Of a stretch of DNA of 64,000 bases, positions 1 through 9,469 are shown piece after piece. Source of the DNA: Saprospiraceae bacterium (GTDB lineage: Bacteria; Bacteroidota; Bacteroidia; Chitinophagales; Saprospiraceae); assembly GCA_028280415.1 (NCBI GenBank), contig JANQLV010000048.1, positions 1 to 64,000 of the forward strand, read 5' to 3'. How positions within the stretch are numbered: the first letter of the stretch is position 1; each line of letters begins with the position of its first letter. The translations under genes were made by a program, and so were the position numbers. The notes beneath the pieces are model-generated. The model did no database searches. It saw only the letters and a list, made by a program, of their open reading frames with translations, and was not told the DNA's origin.

Positions 1-1
1 T

Positions 2-172
2 GCCGGCCCGCACGGCTATACACAGTATTTCGTGATTGATGGAGTGGGTACGACCGGCTCTACCATCAATAAATCCGACTTCAAAGGCGACTGGAACGCT
101 TTGATGAACTGTCTCGGATTATCCAATGCTACTTTGAGTATTGTAGTAGAGGATATTATTGATGGAGTTTAA
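2..172 (+). CDS. C-terminal fragment of an unknown protein
   Basis: An open frame runs in from the left edge and stops at TAA 170-172, giving 56 residues. It contains GPHGYTQYFVIDG near the start and ends LSIVVEDIIDGV. I do not recognise the family and the N-terminus lies outside the window. The frame is supported by balanced codon use, by the hairpin directly behind the stop, and by the convergent gene that follows. Function unknown. Confidence 0.55.
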   Translation, partial: AGPHGYTQYFVIDGVGTTGSTINKSDFKGDWNALMNCLGLSNATLSIVVEDIIDGV

Positions 173-182
173 ATAGATTTTT

Positions 183-216
183 AGCTGGAAGGTTTTATAA
201 AAGAGCCTTCCGGCTT
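183..216. terminator. Bidirectional hairpin terminator
   Basis: AGCTGGAAGG (183-192) pairs with CCTTCCGGCT (206-215) around a T/A-rich loop. It sits between the partial plus-strand gene and the 3' end of the minus-strand gene at 215, so it can serve both. Confidence 0.55.
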
Positions 217-1630
217 ATTCCAGTTCAGCGATTTTTTCATTCAACCATTTTTTACTATTGACCTCGCTGGCTTGCTCAATTTCTTTTTTCAGTGTCTGCA
301 CCGCTTTCTTATCACCGGGCATGAGTTTGGTAAGTTTCCGGACATATTTGATTAGGTTGAGATAACTGCGTTTTCTTTTGGGGGTGATATTCTTATTTCT
401 ACCTAAAAAAACCCTAAAAGTATCTGTAAATGTATATAAAGCCTCTATTTCGTCTAATTCATAATATGTCCCTAATAACATAGCTTTTGAATTGAGATTG
501 TAACCTATATCTTCATATTCAACAGTTTGTAAAAGCGAAAGCACTTTGTCGTGTTCTTTTTGGTAAAAGTATAATCTAGCTAGATTGAAAGTAACTGCGT
601 TTTCTCTATAAATATCTGGAAGTGTATTTTTATAAGTATGTATGAAGGTATTAGTCCAATCAAAACGCCCAACTCTTAATGCTATTGTTACAATATTTTG
701 AAATTTCCAGGGAGATAATTCACCATCAATTAAGAGTTCTTTTTGTAATAAGTCTTCATTAATATCAAGGAATTCGTATAAAAATTTATCATTCCCTTGA
801 TTTACTTTACTAATACAATAATTGATTGCATGAGAGTATATCTCATTTGCTTCATTAATAGGGAATAGTAAACTATATTTTTCAATGAGATTTTTAAGTT
901 TAAAATAGTGCTCTTCAATTTCAGTTTCTTTTTGAGTCAAGTAAATTTGATAATAGATGGCAACAGGGGGAATTTTTTCGTAATTATATTTTTTAAGATG
1001 ATCAATAATTTCATCAATAAAAAGTAAATTATAATCATATGTGACAAAACTTTTTCTACTCAAAATAGAAGTGTACCACCTTAACTTTTCCGCTAAGAAG
1101 AATGAATCAAGGTTGTTGATGATTGCCTCATAATTAGTAATACTTTCACGCCTTAACTCGGAATTTTGTAGATCGTAAAAATTACTTTCTATTTGATATT
1201 GATAGAAATAATAATTTGCAGGTTTGAAAAGTTGCTGTTTAGAAAGGCGTCTTGCAGTTCGCATACTACTACTATATAATTTTTCCATTTTAAGATTACC
1301 AACCGCTTCGATCAAATAAGTTGCCTGATGCAGAGGATTTTCCTCATATACTTGCTGAGCAAGATAGCTTTCAACCAGTTTCAATAGCTCGGATAATAAT
1401 TTTCTAAAGCGTACATCGTCAAAAGGCTTATCCGGAGTCAGTTTTTTCCAGATTTCTTCTTTGTCTAAATGAGGTAAGCCGGGCTTATTGATATAGTGAA
1501 TAAATAGTTCGAACAGCTCAATTAAAACGGGATGTTTATTGAAATAAGGAGAGGTGATATATTTCCTTAAGCGGTTTTGCTGATATCGGTCGAAATATTG
1601 TAAAATTGAATAGACTTTAGTGTTTTGCAT
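215..1630 (-). CDS. Helical protein of unknown function (471 aa)
   Basis: I cannot assign a family. The protein has no signal peptide or membrane segment and looks almost entirely alpha-helical. Aromatic-rich helix pairs such as YFDRYQQNRLRKYITSPYFN at the N-terminus and evenly spaced Tyr/Leu positions suggest a TPR-like or other superhelical scaffold, which is an inference from composition only. The start is the ATG at 1630, opening MQNTKVYSILQYF. The gene stands alone, divergent from the secreted-protein gene at 2014 and convergent with the fragment at the left edge. Base composition is more AT-rich than in most neighbours. Confidence 0.7.
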   Translation of the reverse strand: MQNTKVYSILQYFDRYQQNRLRKYITSPYFNKHPVLIELFELFIHYINKPGLPHLDKEEIWKKLTPDKPFDDVRFRKLLSELLKLVESYLAQQVYEENPLHQATYLIEAVGNLKMEKLYSSSMRTARRLSKQQLFKPANYYFYQYQIESNFYDLQNSELRRESITNYEAIINNLDSFFLAEKLRWYTSILSRKSFVTYDYNLLFIDEIIDHLKKYNYEKIPPVAIYYQIYLTQKETEIEEHYFKLKNLIEKYSLLFPINEANEIYSHAINYCISKVNQGNDKFLYEFLDINEDLLQKELLIDGELSPWKFQNIVTIALRVGRFDWTNTFIHTYKNTLPDIYRENAVTFNLARLYFYQKEHDKVLSLLQTVEYEDIGYNLNSKAMLLGTYYELDEIEALYTFTDTFRVFLGRNKNITPKRKRSYLNLIKYVRKLTKLMPGDKKAVQTLKKEIEQASEVNSKKWLNEKIAELE

Positions 1631-2013
1631 TTGAGATATTTTTACTATCTTGCAGGATAAAATCCTATAAAAATGCCCTCTTTCCTTTTAAGAACATAAT
1701 CACTAGAGTGCATTTTGAACACCCTGTTTGTTTTTAAACCGTATTTTCGAAGGCTTTTATTTCTGATTGACAAATTTTTTCTGCGTGTCAATATTATATA
1801 AAAAAAATAAAATATTCACAAGCAGATTTCAAAAATCGAACATATCAAAGCAAAAATCATTGTTAATCAATTAGTTAGCTGAATCTGGTTGAAACATTTA
1901 TAGATTTTTCTATTTCACAATTTGAATCTTTTGTATTTACTTTTTGTTTATATAAAAATTAAATTGAACAGGAACTTTAGAACTGTGAACAAATTATATC
2001 AAATCCGAACTCA
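1631..2013. other. AT-rich divergent intergenic region
   Basis: This 383-bp AT-rich spacer between two divergently transcribed genes must hold both promoters. I see no open frame of interest and no perfect TAnnTTTG box. TACTTTTTG near 1938-1946 is one base off the consensus spacing. No repeat or RNA gene was recognised. Confidence 0.4.
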
Positions 2014-4503
2014 ATGAATTTATCTCACCGCATAAGAAGTATTGTCATATTCCTGATGATGTCAATTCCCTTATTGGCATTTGCTCAGATCGAATATCGT
2101 GAAATACTCGTCAATGATTCCCTGGTATATAATTTTGAATCCGTTGGTAATGCAGCGCAAATCGAAGAAGCGCCGGCTAATGGGGATTATATCTTCAATG
2201 GTTTGAGTAATTATCCTTTAGGGATTACCGGTGATAATGAATTGATCTACGTTCCCGATAATAATTTTATCGGCCAGGATACTATTGAAATTTTATACTA
2301 CGAAGATAGCCCCTCTGGTCCGACTACCAGTTATGTTACCCTAGTGATAAGTGTGGTCGAGACCTATGTCATTGCCAATAATGACTATATAGCGACCAAC
2401 CAGAATACGTCCATCACGATTGATGTAGTAGATAACGATTTGGGACCCGGAAATTTAGAATTAACGGATATTCCTTTAGTGAATTATGGGGCGGCGGAAA
2501 TTGTCGATGGTAAAATTGAGTTTACGCCGGAAGGCCAGTATACAGGAAGAGCCAATCTGACCTATACCGTATGTGATGGAGATGTTTGTGATGTAGCAAC
2601 AATAACTGTTTTCATTCAGGATAATGTTACGAATAATGATTCTATTACAGTCGTTACGCTGAAAAATCAGATGACCAAATCACTGTTTCCAACCGCAAAT
2701 GGCATTCAGGAGCTGGTAGCGCCGAAACATGGTTCTGTCAGTATTTTTGATGGTGGTTTGGAATATCATCCGAATAATGATTATGTGGGGCTGGATACTT
2801 TTTCTTATGCCTATGATCTAAATACGACTACTTCCATTATTACTTTTCATGTAGATGTACTTTGGGCAGATGATCCGAATGAATTGGCGGTAGATGATAG
2901 GAATTATGTGGCAATAAGCGATAGTGTGGAATTTAATGTCCTGGATAATGATTTAAACAGCAATCTGGCTATTCTTACTTTCGATCCGGTATCGGATAAG
3001 GGAGGTCAGGTGATTCATAATGGAAACGGAAACTTCAAATACATTGCTCCTGCCGGGTCCAGTGGTTTAGATTATTTTGAATATACCGTTTTTGTACCCG
3101 GTACAGCTACCCCAGAAGAAACGGCTAAGGCTTATCTGGTGATAAGTAATCAATTACCTGCCTTTGGTGCTTATGATTTGAGTACCCCAAAGAATACACC
3201 GGTTATTCTCAATTACGATATTCAAATCGATAATTATGAATTCAATATCCTTAGTCAGGGACAATCCGGTGAACTGGTCTATTATCCGGGAGATACGACC
3301 ATCATTGTTAATACGCAGGAAATAAGTGGACGCAATCTCCTGGTCTATTATCCGGATTCCGACTTTGTTGGTACAGACTTTTACGAAATTGAATACTGTG
3401 CAGGGGATGATTGCAGAATCGTAGCACTTAGTCAGGAAGTAAAAGAACTGGATAATCCACAATCCGATACGCTCTGTGTAGCAGATTGTGTTTGGCCCGG
3501 TGATGCCAATAAAGATGGTTTTGTAGATGTAAAAGATATATTGCCACTGGGTTATTGTGTTGGAGAAGTAGGGCCGGAAAGAATTGATGGGGATAATGAG
3601 TGGTATGGACAAAGCAGTGAAGATTGGGGGATTGATGTTGGTGGTTTTGATGTAAAACATATTGATACCAATGGAGATGGTTATATTTCCGATCTGGATA
3701 CTGCAGCAATCCGGGATTCTTACGGGCAGTACAGCAATATAACCAAGCAGACAGAACCCGCGAATAGCCAAATTCCTTTATTCTTTGTTCCGCGTACCCC
3801 AAATGCCGGCCCCGGAGATAAGGTAATTATTGATATTGTTTTAGGAATTGAAAGCCTCCCGGCAACAGATATCAACGGGATTACCTTTGCCCTGAATTTC
3901 AATCAGGATATCGTAGAACCGGGAACTATGTTTGTAGAATATGCCCGGGATAACTGGCTGTCTTATGAGTCAACGATGCTAAGCCTGATGTACGAGCCTT
4001 ATCTGGGCAGGGTAGAATCGGGCTATACCCGTGCGACCGGATTAGCCAATAACGGTTATGGAATTATTGGACAAGTTTCTTTTATTGTGGTAGATGATTT
4101 AGTTGATGGTATACGGATCGGAGATACTTTGACTCAAACTTTCCGTCCGGAAGCAGTTTTGGCGATGAATGGTGCAGGAGAGTTTAACAGTCTGATCACA
4201 CAACAATTTAATATTCAGATTTCACATAATATTTCGGAGCCATTTGATAATGATAACCGAAACTTAATCACCTATCCTAATCCAACCACAGGTAATTTGA
4301 ATATTCATGTAAATGGCAATAATGAATTGGAGCAGGTTATCGTTCATTCTCTTACCGGTCAGGAAGTATACCGGACGTCGGATGAGCTGAGTGGTAAGCA
4401 GACTTCCATTGAATTTAGTGGCCTGATACCGAATGGTATTTATTTAGTCACCGCCATTTGTGATAAAGGCGTTTACACAAGTAAAGTAGAATTGATCAGA
4501 TAA
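2014..4503 (+). CDS. T9SS-secreted multimodular protein with Ig-like, dockerin-like and cohesin-like domains
   Basis: Secreted surface or extracellular protein of 829 aa. Residues 1-25 form a signal peptide ending FAQ. Residues ~110-470 hold four repeats of a cadherin/Ig-like type, recognisable by motifs such as VVDNDL and NVLDNDL and by FTP/YHP strands ('VxDND' repeats). Residues ~490-575 contain two dockerin-like calcium loops, GDANKDGFVDVKDI and DTNGDGYISDLDTAAI. Residues ~590-700 resemble a cohesin-type beta-sandwich (GDKVIIDIVLGI...ITFALNFNQDIV). The C-terminus from ~755 is a T9SS type A sorting domain starting TYPNPTTGNLNI and ending KVELIR. The family is usually an adhesin or scaffold with no catalytic residue, and none is visible here. 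It is monocistronic and followed by a hairpin terminator. The ligand is unknown. Confidence 0.8.
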   Translation: MNLSHRIRSIVIFLMMSIPLLAFAQIEYREILVNDSLVYNFESVGNAAQIEEAPANGDYIFNGLSNYPLGITGDNELIYVPDNNFIGQDTIEILYYEDSPSGPTTSYVTLVISVVETYVIANNDYIATNQNTSITIDVVDNDLGPGNLELTDIPLVNYGAAEIVDGKIEFTPEGQYTGRANLTYTVCDGDVCDVATITVFIQDNVTNNDSITVVTLKNQMTKSLFPTANGIQELVAPKHGSVSIFDGGLEYHPNNDYVGLDTFSYAYDLNTTTSIITFHVDVLWADDPNELAVDDRNYVAISDSVEFNVLDNDLNSNLAILTFDPVSDKGGQVIHNGNGNFKYIAPAGSSGLDYFEYTVFVPGTATPEETAKAYLVISNQLPAFGAYDLSTPKNTPVILNYDIQIDNYEFNILSQGQSGELVYYPGDTTIIVNTQEISGRNLLVYYPDSDFVGTDFYEIEYCAGDDCRIVALSQEVKELDNPQSDTLCVADCVWPGDANKDGFVDVKDILPLGYCVGEVGPERIDGDNEWYGQSSEDWGIDVGGFDVKHIDTNGDGYISDLDTAAIRDSYGQYSNITKQTEPANSQIPLFFVPRTPNAGPGDKVIIDIVLGIESLPATDINGITFALNFNQDIVEPGTMFVEYARDNWLSYESTMLSLMYEPYLGRVESGYTRATGLANNGYGIIGQVSFIVVDDLVDGIRIGDTLTQTFRPEAVLAMNGAGEFNSLITQQFNIQISHNISEPFDNDNRNLITYPNPTTGNLNIHVNGNNELEQVIVHSLTGQEVYRTSDELSGKQTSIEFSGLIPNGIYLVTAICDKGVYTSKVELIR

Positions 4504-4593
4504 TTGAGATGTGTAGAACGTCCATTCCTTTGCTGCGTTGCGCAGCCCCAGTTACGGATATGTTCATAGGATTTATATAATTTGTTCTAAGAA

Positions 4594-4630
4594 AGTCGCA
4601 TCTTTTAAGATGCGGCTTCTTATGTTTTTG
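4594..4630 (+). terminator. Rho-independent terminator
   Basis: AGTCGCATCTT pairs with AAGATGCGGCT (4594-4617, one G-T pair) and is followed by TCTTATGTTTTT. It lies about 90 bp behind the T9SS protein gene. Confidence 0.65.
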
Positions 4631-4730
4631 TGAAACAGGAAAAGGCTATAAAGCCTTCTGGAACTGCAAAGCTGCTTCAATCAGGAGCAGTAATAACAAT
4701 ATAATTTGAATCCCCAATCAGGCTTATGAT

Positions 4731-5510
4731 CTATAGCACTAAACTATTCGCCAGACTTGGTTGCAGGGTCGCTTCCATTTCTTTTAGGAAAAATGCCAGT
4801 GCTTTTCGCTTATCCCTATCCAAAGTATAGCTGATATATTGATTGAAATATTTATTCAGATCAAAGCCGTGTTTGGGAGTGGGCAATAGATAAATTAGTT
4901 TGGGAATATGATCCAGTCCGGATTTCAACGCTTCGTTAAAGGCAAGTACAAAGTCCTGGGGCATTGGTCGATTACTCACCCAGGCGGCAAAAACAAAAGG
5001 AAGTCCGCAATAGTCCATCCAGGCTTCTCCCAGATCATAGTGATATTTATAAAAATCAAATAGCTCAATCGTGCGGTCTCCGATTACTACAGCTCCCTGT
5101 CCGGCTTGCAATGACTTTTCGAATCCGGGACCGGCAGGTATCAATTTAGGCTTGATTTTCCAGTGTTTGGCAAGTAATATTTTGGCTAATTGCACGGAGG
5201 TTCGGGAATGATAATCGAGAAAAAGTTCTTCGATTTGATCAATCGGGCTATTACTAAAAATGCAAACGGTTTTTACTGCCCCAATGGTACCGATACAGTA
5301 ATCTGAAATGATATAAGGCGTCTGCAATTGAGGTATTACCGCTACGGGAACCAAACCGATATCGGCTTCGCCGCTTTTGAGTTTTTCCGCACAAGCTGAT
5401 GGAATATCCAGGGACAGTTCAATGCGATCCTGAATAGAATGATTCAGTAAGCCATAAAGAAAAGGCTTGGTATTCAAATAACTAACTGCGGTGACTTTTA
5501 ATTTATTCAT
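4731..5510 (-). CDS. mqnA: Chorismate dehydratase MqnA (menaquinone biosynthesis)
   Basis: MqnA converts chorismate to 3-[(1-carboxyvinyl)oxy]benzoate, the first step of the futalosine menaquinone pathway in the cytoplasm. The protein (259 aa) has the family opening VTAVSYLNTKPFLYGL, the IPSACAEKL and GEADIGLVPVAVIP segments, and later GAVKTVCIFS. Length suits the family. I chose the ATG at 5510; an in-frame TTG at 5531 would add seven residues and overlap the upstream stop. A GGGA-containing stretch precedes the ATG. It is the last gene of a run mqnE - histidine phosphatase - mqnA, 17 bp behind the phosphatase. MqnA and MqnD are homologous, but the sequence and the mqnE linkage favour MqnA. 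Confidence 0.88.
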   Translation of the reverse strand: MNKLKVTAVSYLNTKPFLYGLLNHSIQDRIELSLDIPSACAEKLKSGEADIGLVPVAVIPQLQTPYIISDYCIGTIGAVKTVCIFSNSPIDQIEELFLDYHSRTSVQLAKILLAKHWKIKPKLIPAGPGFEKSLQAGQGAVVIGDRTIELFDFYKYHYDLGEAWMDYCGLPFVFAAWVSNRPMPQDFVLAFNEALKSGLDHIPKLIYLLPTPKHGFDLNKYFNQYISYTLDRDKRKALAFFLKEMEATLQPSLANSLVL

Positions 5511-5527
5511 ATCATCCCTGCTTTTGA

Positions 5528-6154
5528 TCAAATCATCCTGAACGCTTCAAGATGCCGGATATCGTTTTCTAACTCTACTGAAAATTGACCACTTTGAAAA
5601 TGTGCTTTATAAAGACCGGTATTATGATGTTTGTAGCTTTCCATTGCTCTTAAATGCTGGCCAGTGACCAGGCACATCATACAGCGAAGTGTACGCCCGT
5701 GGGTACAAACCAAAATTCTTTTTTCCGGTCTGATTACCAATTGTTCAAGAAATGTTTGCAGGCGTCCGGATAGTGAACGGGCACTTTCCCCTTTTTCCAG
5801 ACTGGCATCAAAGTTCCCGATGCTCCATTGTTGGATCATCTCCCGATAACTGTCTCGCATTCCGGGCTGGTATTTTTGTCCTTCGTGAATGCCCCAATTG
5901 ATCTCATTGATCAAAGGTGTTTTTTCAAAAGGAACACTAACGTTTTGTAGAAACGGAGCAATGGTTTGATGTGTTCTCTGCAAAGCAGATGCAATAATCA
6001 ATTCAAAATTTTCATTTTTGTAAAAATTATAAAAAGCTTCGGCTTGCTGTTTACCCGTATTATTCAACTCACTGTCTACACCACTGCCCTGAACAATTCC
6101 CAGTTTGTTATATTCCGTCTCTCCATGTCGGATAAAATAAATAGTCTTATCCAT
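5528..6154 (-). CDS. Histidine phosphatase family protein
   Basis: Cytoplasmic phosphoglycerate-mutase-like phosphatase of 208 aa. The catalytic RHG triplet is in IYFIRHGETEYN (residues ~5-16), followed by the QG...LNNTGKQQAE segment typical of the superfamily. Acid/base Glu is probably in the INWGIHEGQ region (~85-93), and the second catalytic His is in LVCTHGRTLRCMM (~148-160). The substrate cannot be told from sequence; relatives act on phosphoglycerate, alpha-ribazole phosphate and other small phosphates. It lies between mqnE (113 bp upstream) and mqnA (17 bp downstream) on the same strand, so co-transcription is likely, though no step of the known futalosine pathway needs such an enzyme. 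Confidence 0.85.
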   Translation of the reverse strand: MDKTIYFIRHGETEYNKLGIVQGSGVDSELNNTGKQQAEAFYNFYKNENFELIIASALQRTHQTIAPFLQNVSVPFEKTPLINEINWGIHEGQKYQPGMRDSYREMIQQWSIGNFDASLEKGESARSLSGRLQTFLEQLVIRPEKRILVCTHGRTLRCMMCLVTGQHLRAMESYKHHNTGLYKAHFQSGQFSVELENDIRHLEAFRMI

Positions 6155-6267
6155 AAAATTTTAAATTGCCGGGATCAAACGCTAATAAAGACGATCTGAT
6201 CTCGAAGTACATTATAGGTATTTGGAAATCTAATGTTAATCTGTTTATAAACATATCGAATGCCGGA

Positions 6268-7470
6268 CTAGTTATTATTTACTACGGGTAATGAAGTATA
6301 TCCTCGATAAACTATTTCCTCTTCAAAAACGTGATCCGTATAGTCTTTTACCACATTGTATAAAGTATCTCGTTCGATAGGCTTTCTACCAACATCTCTG
6401 ATCAGTTTTACTAATTCCATCGTACTCATGGCCGGAGTTTGTTCTTCAGAACCGGCCATAGTATATATTTTGGTCGTATCATCGATGGTTCCATCAATAT
6501 CATCTACCCCGAAAGCCAAAGCAATCTGGGCAGTGTTTCTGCTGATCATTGGCCAATAAGCTTTTATATGATCGAAATTATCCAGATAGATTCTGCTTAT
6601 GGCGTAATTCCTTAAATCCTCTACAACGGTAGATTCCGGAACGTGGGACATCTGATTATTTTGATTTCTAAATTTCAAAGGAATAAAAGTCTGGAAGCCA
6701 CCGGTCTTGTCTTGTAATTGCCGGAGCTGTTCCATATGATGTATCCGGTGTTTGAATTCCTCGATATGTCCATAGAGCATTGTTGCGTTAGAACGTCCCC
6801 CCAGTTTATGCCATTCTTCATGAATTTCCAGCCATTGTTCACCACTACATTTTCCACCTGCAATCTGATCTCTGATTTCCGGATGGAAAATTTCGGCACC
6901 GCCTCCGGGCATAGAATCCAGCCCGGCTTCTTGCATTCGCTTCATTCCTTCGGCATAAGTAACTTTTGCTTTTTTGAAAATATAATGGTACTCAACGGGC
7001 GTAAGTGCTTTGACATGTAAATCCGGGCGATGATCTTTAATATTCCGGAAAAGATCGGCATAAAACTTAAGATCGTACTGTGGAAGTACGCCACCCACAA
7101 TATGTATTTCCGTAACGGGCTGATCATCGTACTTCTTTACAATATCCATCATCTCTTCCATCGTATACTCCCAACCTTCTTCCCGCTTTTTGATCAATCG
7201 GCTATAGGAGCAAAAGGTACAGGTGTATAAACAGACATTAGTCGGCTCCATGTGAAAATTTCGATTGAAATAGGTGTGATTGCCATGTTTTCTTTCCCGG
7301 ATGTGATTCGCCAGAGCACCCAAATAACCCAGCTCTCCGTTTTCATAAAGCAATAAGCCTTCTGATTCACTTATTCGCTTGTTCTCCAGTACCTTATGAG
7401 CAATTGATTTAAGTTCCGGCTGGAGCGCAGGATCATCTAAAATGGTTTGAATAGAGACTGTTGAACTCAT
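6268..7470 (-). CDS. mqnE: Aminofutalosine synthase MqnE (radical SAM)
   Basis: MqnE joins the MqnA product to adenosine, using S-adenosylmethionine, to give 6-amino-6-deoxyfutalosine. The 400-aa protein has the radical SAM cluster motif CLYTCTFCSYS (C-x3-C-x2-C, residues ~81-91), then IHIVGGVLPQYDL, SMPGGGAEIF (~194) and TFIPLKFRNQNN (~265), all typical of the MqnE/MqnC/CofH group. GGGAEIF together with linkage to mqnA favours MqnE over the cyclase MqnC. The ATG at 7470 is the natural start. It heads the menaquinone run; the other pathway genes are not in this window. Confidence 0.9.
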   Translation of the reverse strand: MSSTVSIQTILDDPALQPELKSIAHKVLENKRISESEGLLLYENGELGYLGALANHIRERKHGNHTYFNRNFHMEPTNVCLYTCTFCSYSRLIKKREEGWEYTMEEMMDIVKKYDDQPVTEIHIVGGVLPQYDLKFYADLFRNIKDHRPDLHVKALTPVEYHYIFKKAKVTYAEGMKRMQEAGLDSMPGGGAEIFHPEIRDQIAGGKCSGEQWLEIHEEWHKLGGRSNATMLYGHIEEFKHRIHHMEQLRQLQDKTGGFQTFIPLKFRNQNNQMSHVPESTVVEDLRNYAISRIYLDNFDHIKAYWPMISRNTAQIALAFGVDDIDGTIDDTTKIYTMAGSEEQTPAMSTMELVKLIRDVGRKPIERDTLYNVVKDYTDHVFEEEIVYRGYTSLPVVNNN

Positions 7471-7636
7471 ATTTTATTTCTTTTTCAAAAAGGTAACAAT
7501 GTTTCACTACTTTCAGTTTTAATTGAAAGTGTCTTTTTTTAACTACACATGGAATAATCAGGGACTTTCCCGTTTTAATCCATAAATTTATGATTTTTAA
7601 ACAAATCGGTGGCTGAATAATCTGAAAAGAACAAGG

Positions 7637-8515
7637 ATGCTTTCCATTTTAATTCCTGTATATAATTTTAACGTGGTTCCTTTGGTTGAAGACTTGCAAG
7701 TTCAAGCCCTTGAACTGGGGATTGCTTTTGAAATTATCTGCCTGGATGATGGTTCACAGGAAGCATATAAGATACCAAACAGGGCACTTTCACAGATAGA
7801 AAAGGTAATATACCAAGAATTGCCACAGAATCTTGGGCGGGCAAAAATCAGGAATGAACTGGCTAAACTGGCCGTTTTTGATTATCTGCTGTTTATGGAT
7901 TGCGACTCGAAAGTAGTACGTAGCGATTATTTAAAAAAATATATAGATAGGGTAGAAGCTCGAACCTTGCTGTATGGTGGAAGAGTGTATAAAGATTTCC
8001 CTCCAAAAGATAAAGAATTGGTTTTTCATTGGAAGTATGGCCGTACAAGAGAGCAGGTAGCTGTTGAGGTTCGCCAGAAGCAAGCTTATCATGCTTTTCA
8101 GACAAATAACTTTCTTGTTCCCAAATCGGTATTTATGGATATCCGGTTTGATGAGAAGCTTGTCGAATATGGGCATGAAGATACCCTTTTTGGATTTGAG
8201 CTTAGAAACAGAAATATTCCTATTCTTCATCTGGATAATCCCCTGGAGCATATTGGTCTGGAAGCAGTGGATCATTTTTTAAGAAAAACAAAAAAGGGAG
8301 TAAGAAATTTACTAATAATATACCGGCAAAACGCTTTTATCGAAACCAGATTATTACGTGTTTATCAGAAAATTACCAAACTTGGACTCAGGTACCCCTT
8401 GAGCTATATTCTGGGTCTTTTTGAAAAACAAATAGAAAAGCATTTGAAATCGGAAAACCCCAATATGAAGATATTTGATTTGTATAAGCTCGCTTTAATT
8501 TTAAGGGAAAAATGA
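7637..8515 (+). CDS. Family 2 glycosyltransferase
   Basis: GT-A-fold glycosyltransferase of 292 aa, presumably transferring a sugar from a nucleotide-sugar donor in the cytoplasm. MLSILIPVYNFNV opens the nucleotide-binding strand, IICLDDGSQE follows at ~35-45, and LLFMDCDSKV (~83-92) holds the DxD metal-binding motif. EKLVEYGHEDTLFGFELR (~175-193) resembles the acidic acceptor/catalytic region (GxED) of GT2 enzymes. No membrane segment is seen, so it is soluble or peripheral. It converges with the methyltransferase gene, whose stop is only 4 bp away. Substrate unknown. Confidence 0.85.
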   Translation: MLSILIPVYNFNVVPLVEDLQVQALELGIAFEIICLDDGSQEAYKIPNRALSQIEKVIYQELPQNLGRAKIRNELAKLAVFDYLLFMDCDSKVVRSDYLKKYIDRVEARTLLYGGRVYKDFPPKDKELVFHWKYGRTREQVAVEVRQKQAYHAFQTNNFLVPKSVFMDIRFDEKLVEYGHEDTLFGFELRNRNIPILHLDNPLEHIGLEAVDHFLRKTKKGVRNLLIIYRQNAFIETRLLRVYQKITKLGLRYPLSYILGLFEKQIEKHLKSENPNMKIFDLYKLALILREK

Positions 8516-8519
8516 TTTG

Positions 8520-9446
8520 CTATGTTCCCTGCGAAATAACATAAGCATGACTGATAGCCAGGTCTTTTGAATCAAAAGATGTATACTTTTCAGCCAGTTT
8601 GATACTACCTAATGCTTCTAAATCTCCTTTTCTGGCATCGATTTCTGAAATATTTATTCCAAGTTCTTTATAAAGTATTTCGTATTCACTCATCCGCCAA
8701 CGGTTTTGGGGTTGAACACTGTTGTCAATGCGCTTCCAGGCCTGATCAGAAAAGCGGAGGAAATTATAAATATTGATAGAATGATCGAAATGGGCAAAGT
8801 GATCGGACATATCAATAAAGTGGCTTTGAATACCTTGGGGATGCACAAGTTGTTTAAACTTTTTCAAAATGCCTTTTAATACTTCCGGATAAACATGCTC
8901 GAAAGTATTATTGGAATGGATGAGGTCAATACTCTTTTCTTCCAGTGGAATCTTTCGAATATCCATAACCAGGTAATTAATATTCAGAGTCTGAAGAATT
9001 TGATGAAAGCTTCTCTCTTCCTGATTCAAAATAATCTCTTCCAGGACTTTAATTTTGTCTTCCCGGGGGGAAATATACTCTTTTAATTGCCCGCTGGAAT
9101 GGTATTCCAGGAATCTATTAATGGTTGTAAGTAATTTAGCTTTATCGGTAAGCCCACTGATATCGACGGTGTTGATCTTTTTTGCCCCCCGCAGAAACAT
9201 CGCAATTGGTACGACGGGATACCATCCGGTTCCGAGTTCCAGAGTTTGCTCAAGTGGCCGCTTGGCATATTTATTAAAACTTTGCAGATGCTTTCTGGCA
9301 TGAATTAAACGATCCTCAAAATACGCATCGCTGAGATGGACCCCTTTGGTCACGTATTTTTGAAAAAAGAAATTGATTTTATGACTTCCCGGTAAGAAAG
9401 AGATTGTTTTTTGTACAATAGCTTTAAGTATCCACTTTTTGATCAT
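8520..9446 (-). CDS. Class I SAM-dependent methyltransferase
   Basis: 308-aa protein with a Rossmann methyltransferase core. ELGTGWYPVVPIAMFLRGA (~70-88) is motif I (E/DxGxGxG type), KKINTVDISG (~90) carries the acidic residue that binds SAM ribose, and KSIDLIHSNNTFEHVYP (~170-187) matches the Methyltransf_11 post-I/motif IV segment with the usual FEHV. The substrate is unknown. The N-terminal ~45 residues are basic and hydrophobic (FLPGSHKINFFFQKYV) and may touch membrane or acceptor. A well-formed promoter lies just upstream (9470-9501). Confidence 0.8.
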   Translation of the reverse strand: MIKKWILKAIVQKTISFLPGSHKINFFFQKYVTKGVHLSDAYFEDRLIHARKHLQSFNKYAKRPLEQTLELGTGWYPVVPIAMFLRGAKKINTVDISGLTDKAKLLTTINRFLEYHSSGQLKEYISPREDKIKVLEEIILNQEERSFHQILQTLNINYLVMDIRKIPLEEKSIDLIHSNNTFEHVYPEVLKGILKKFKQLVHPQGIQSHFIDMSDHFAHFDHSINIYNFLRFSDQAWKRIDNSVQPQNRWRMSEYEILYKELGINISEIDARKGDLEALGSIKLAEKYTSFDSKDLAISHAYVISQGT

Positions 9447-9469
9447 AAACCCGGATTCGTTTTGAGCTG

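Noticed and set aside
3154-3771. A 205-codon minus-strand frame inside the T9SS protein gene
   Set aside because: Isoleucine-rich nonsense sequence opposite a well-supported domain protein.
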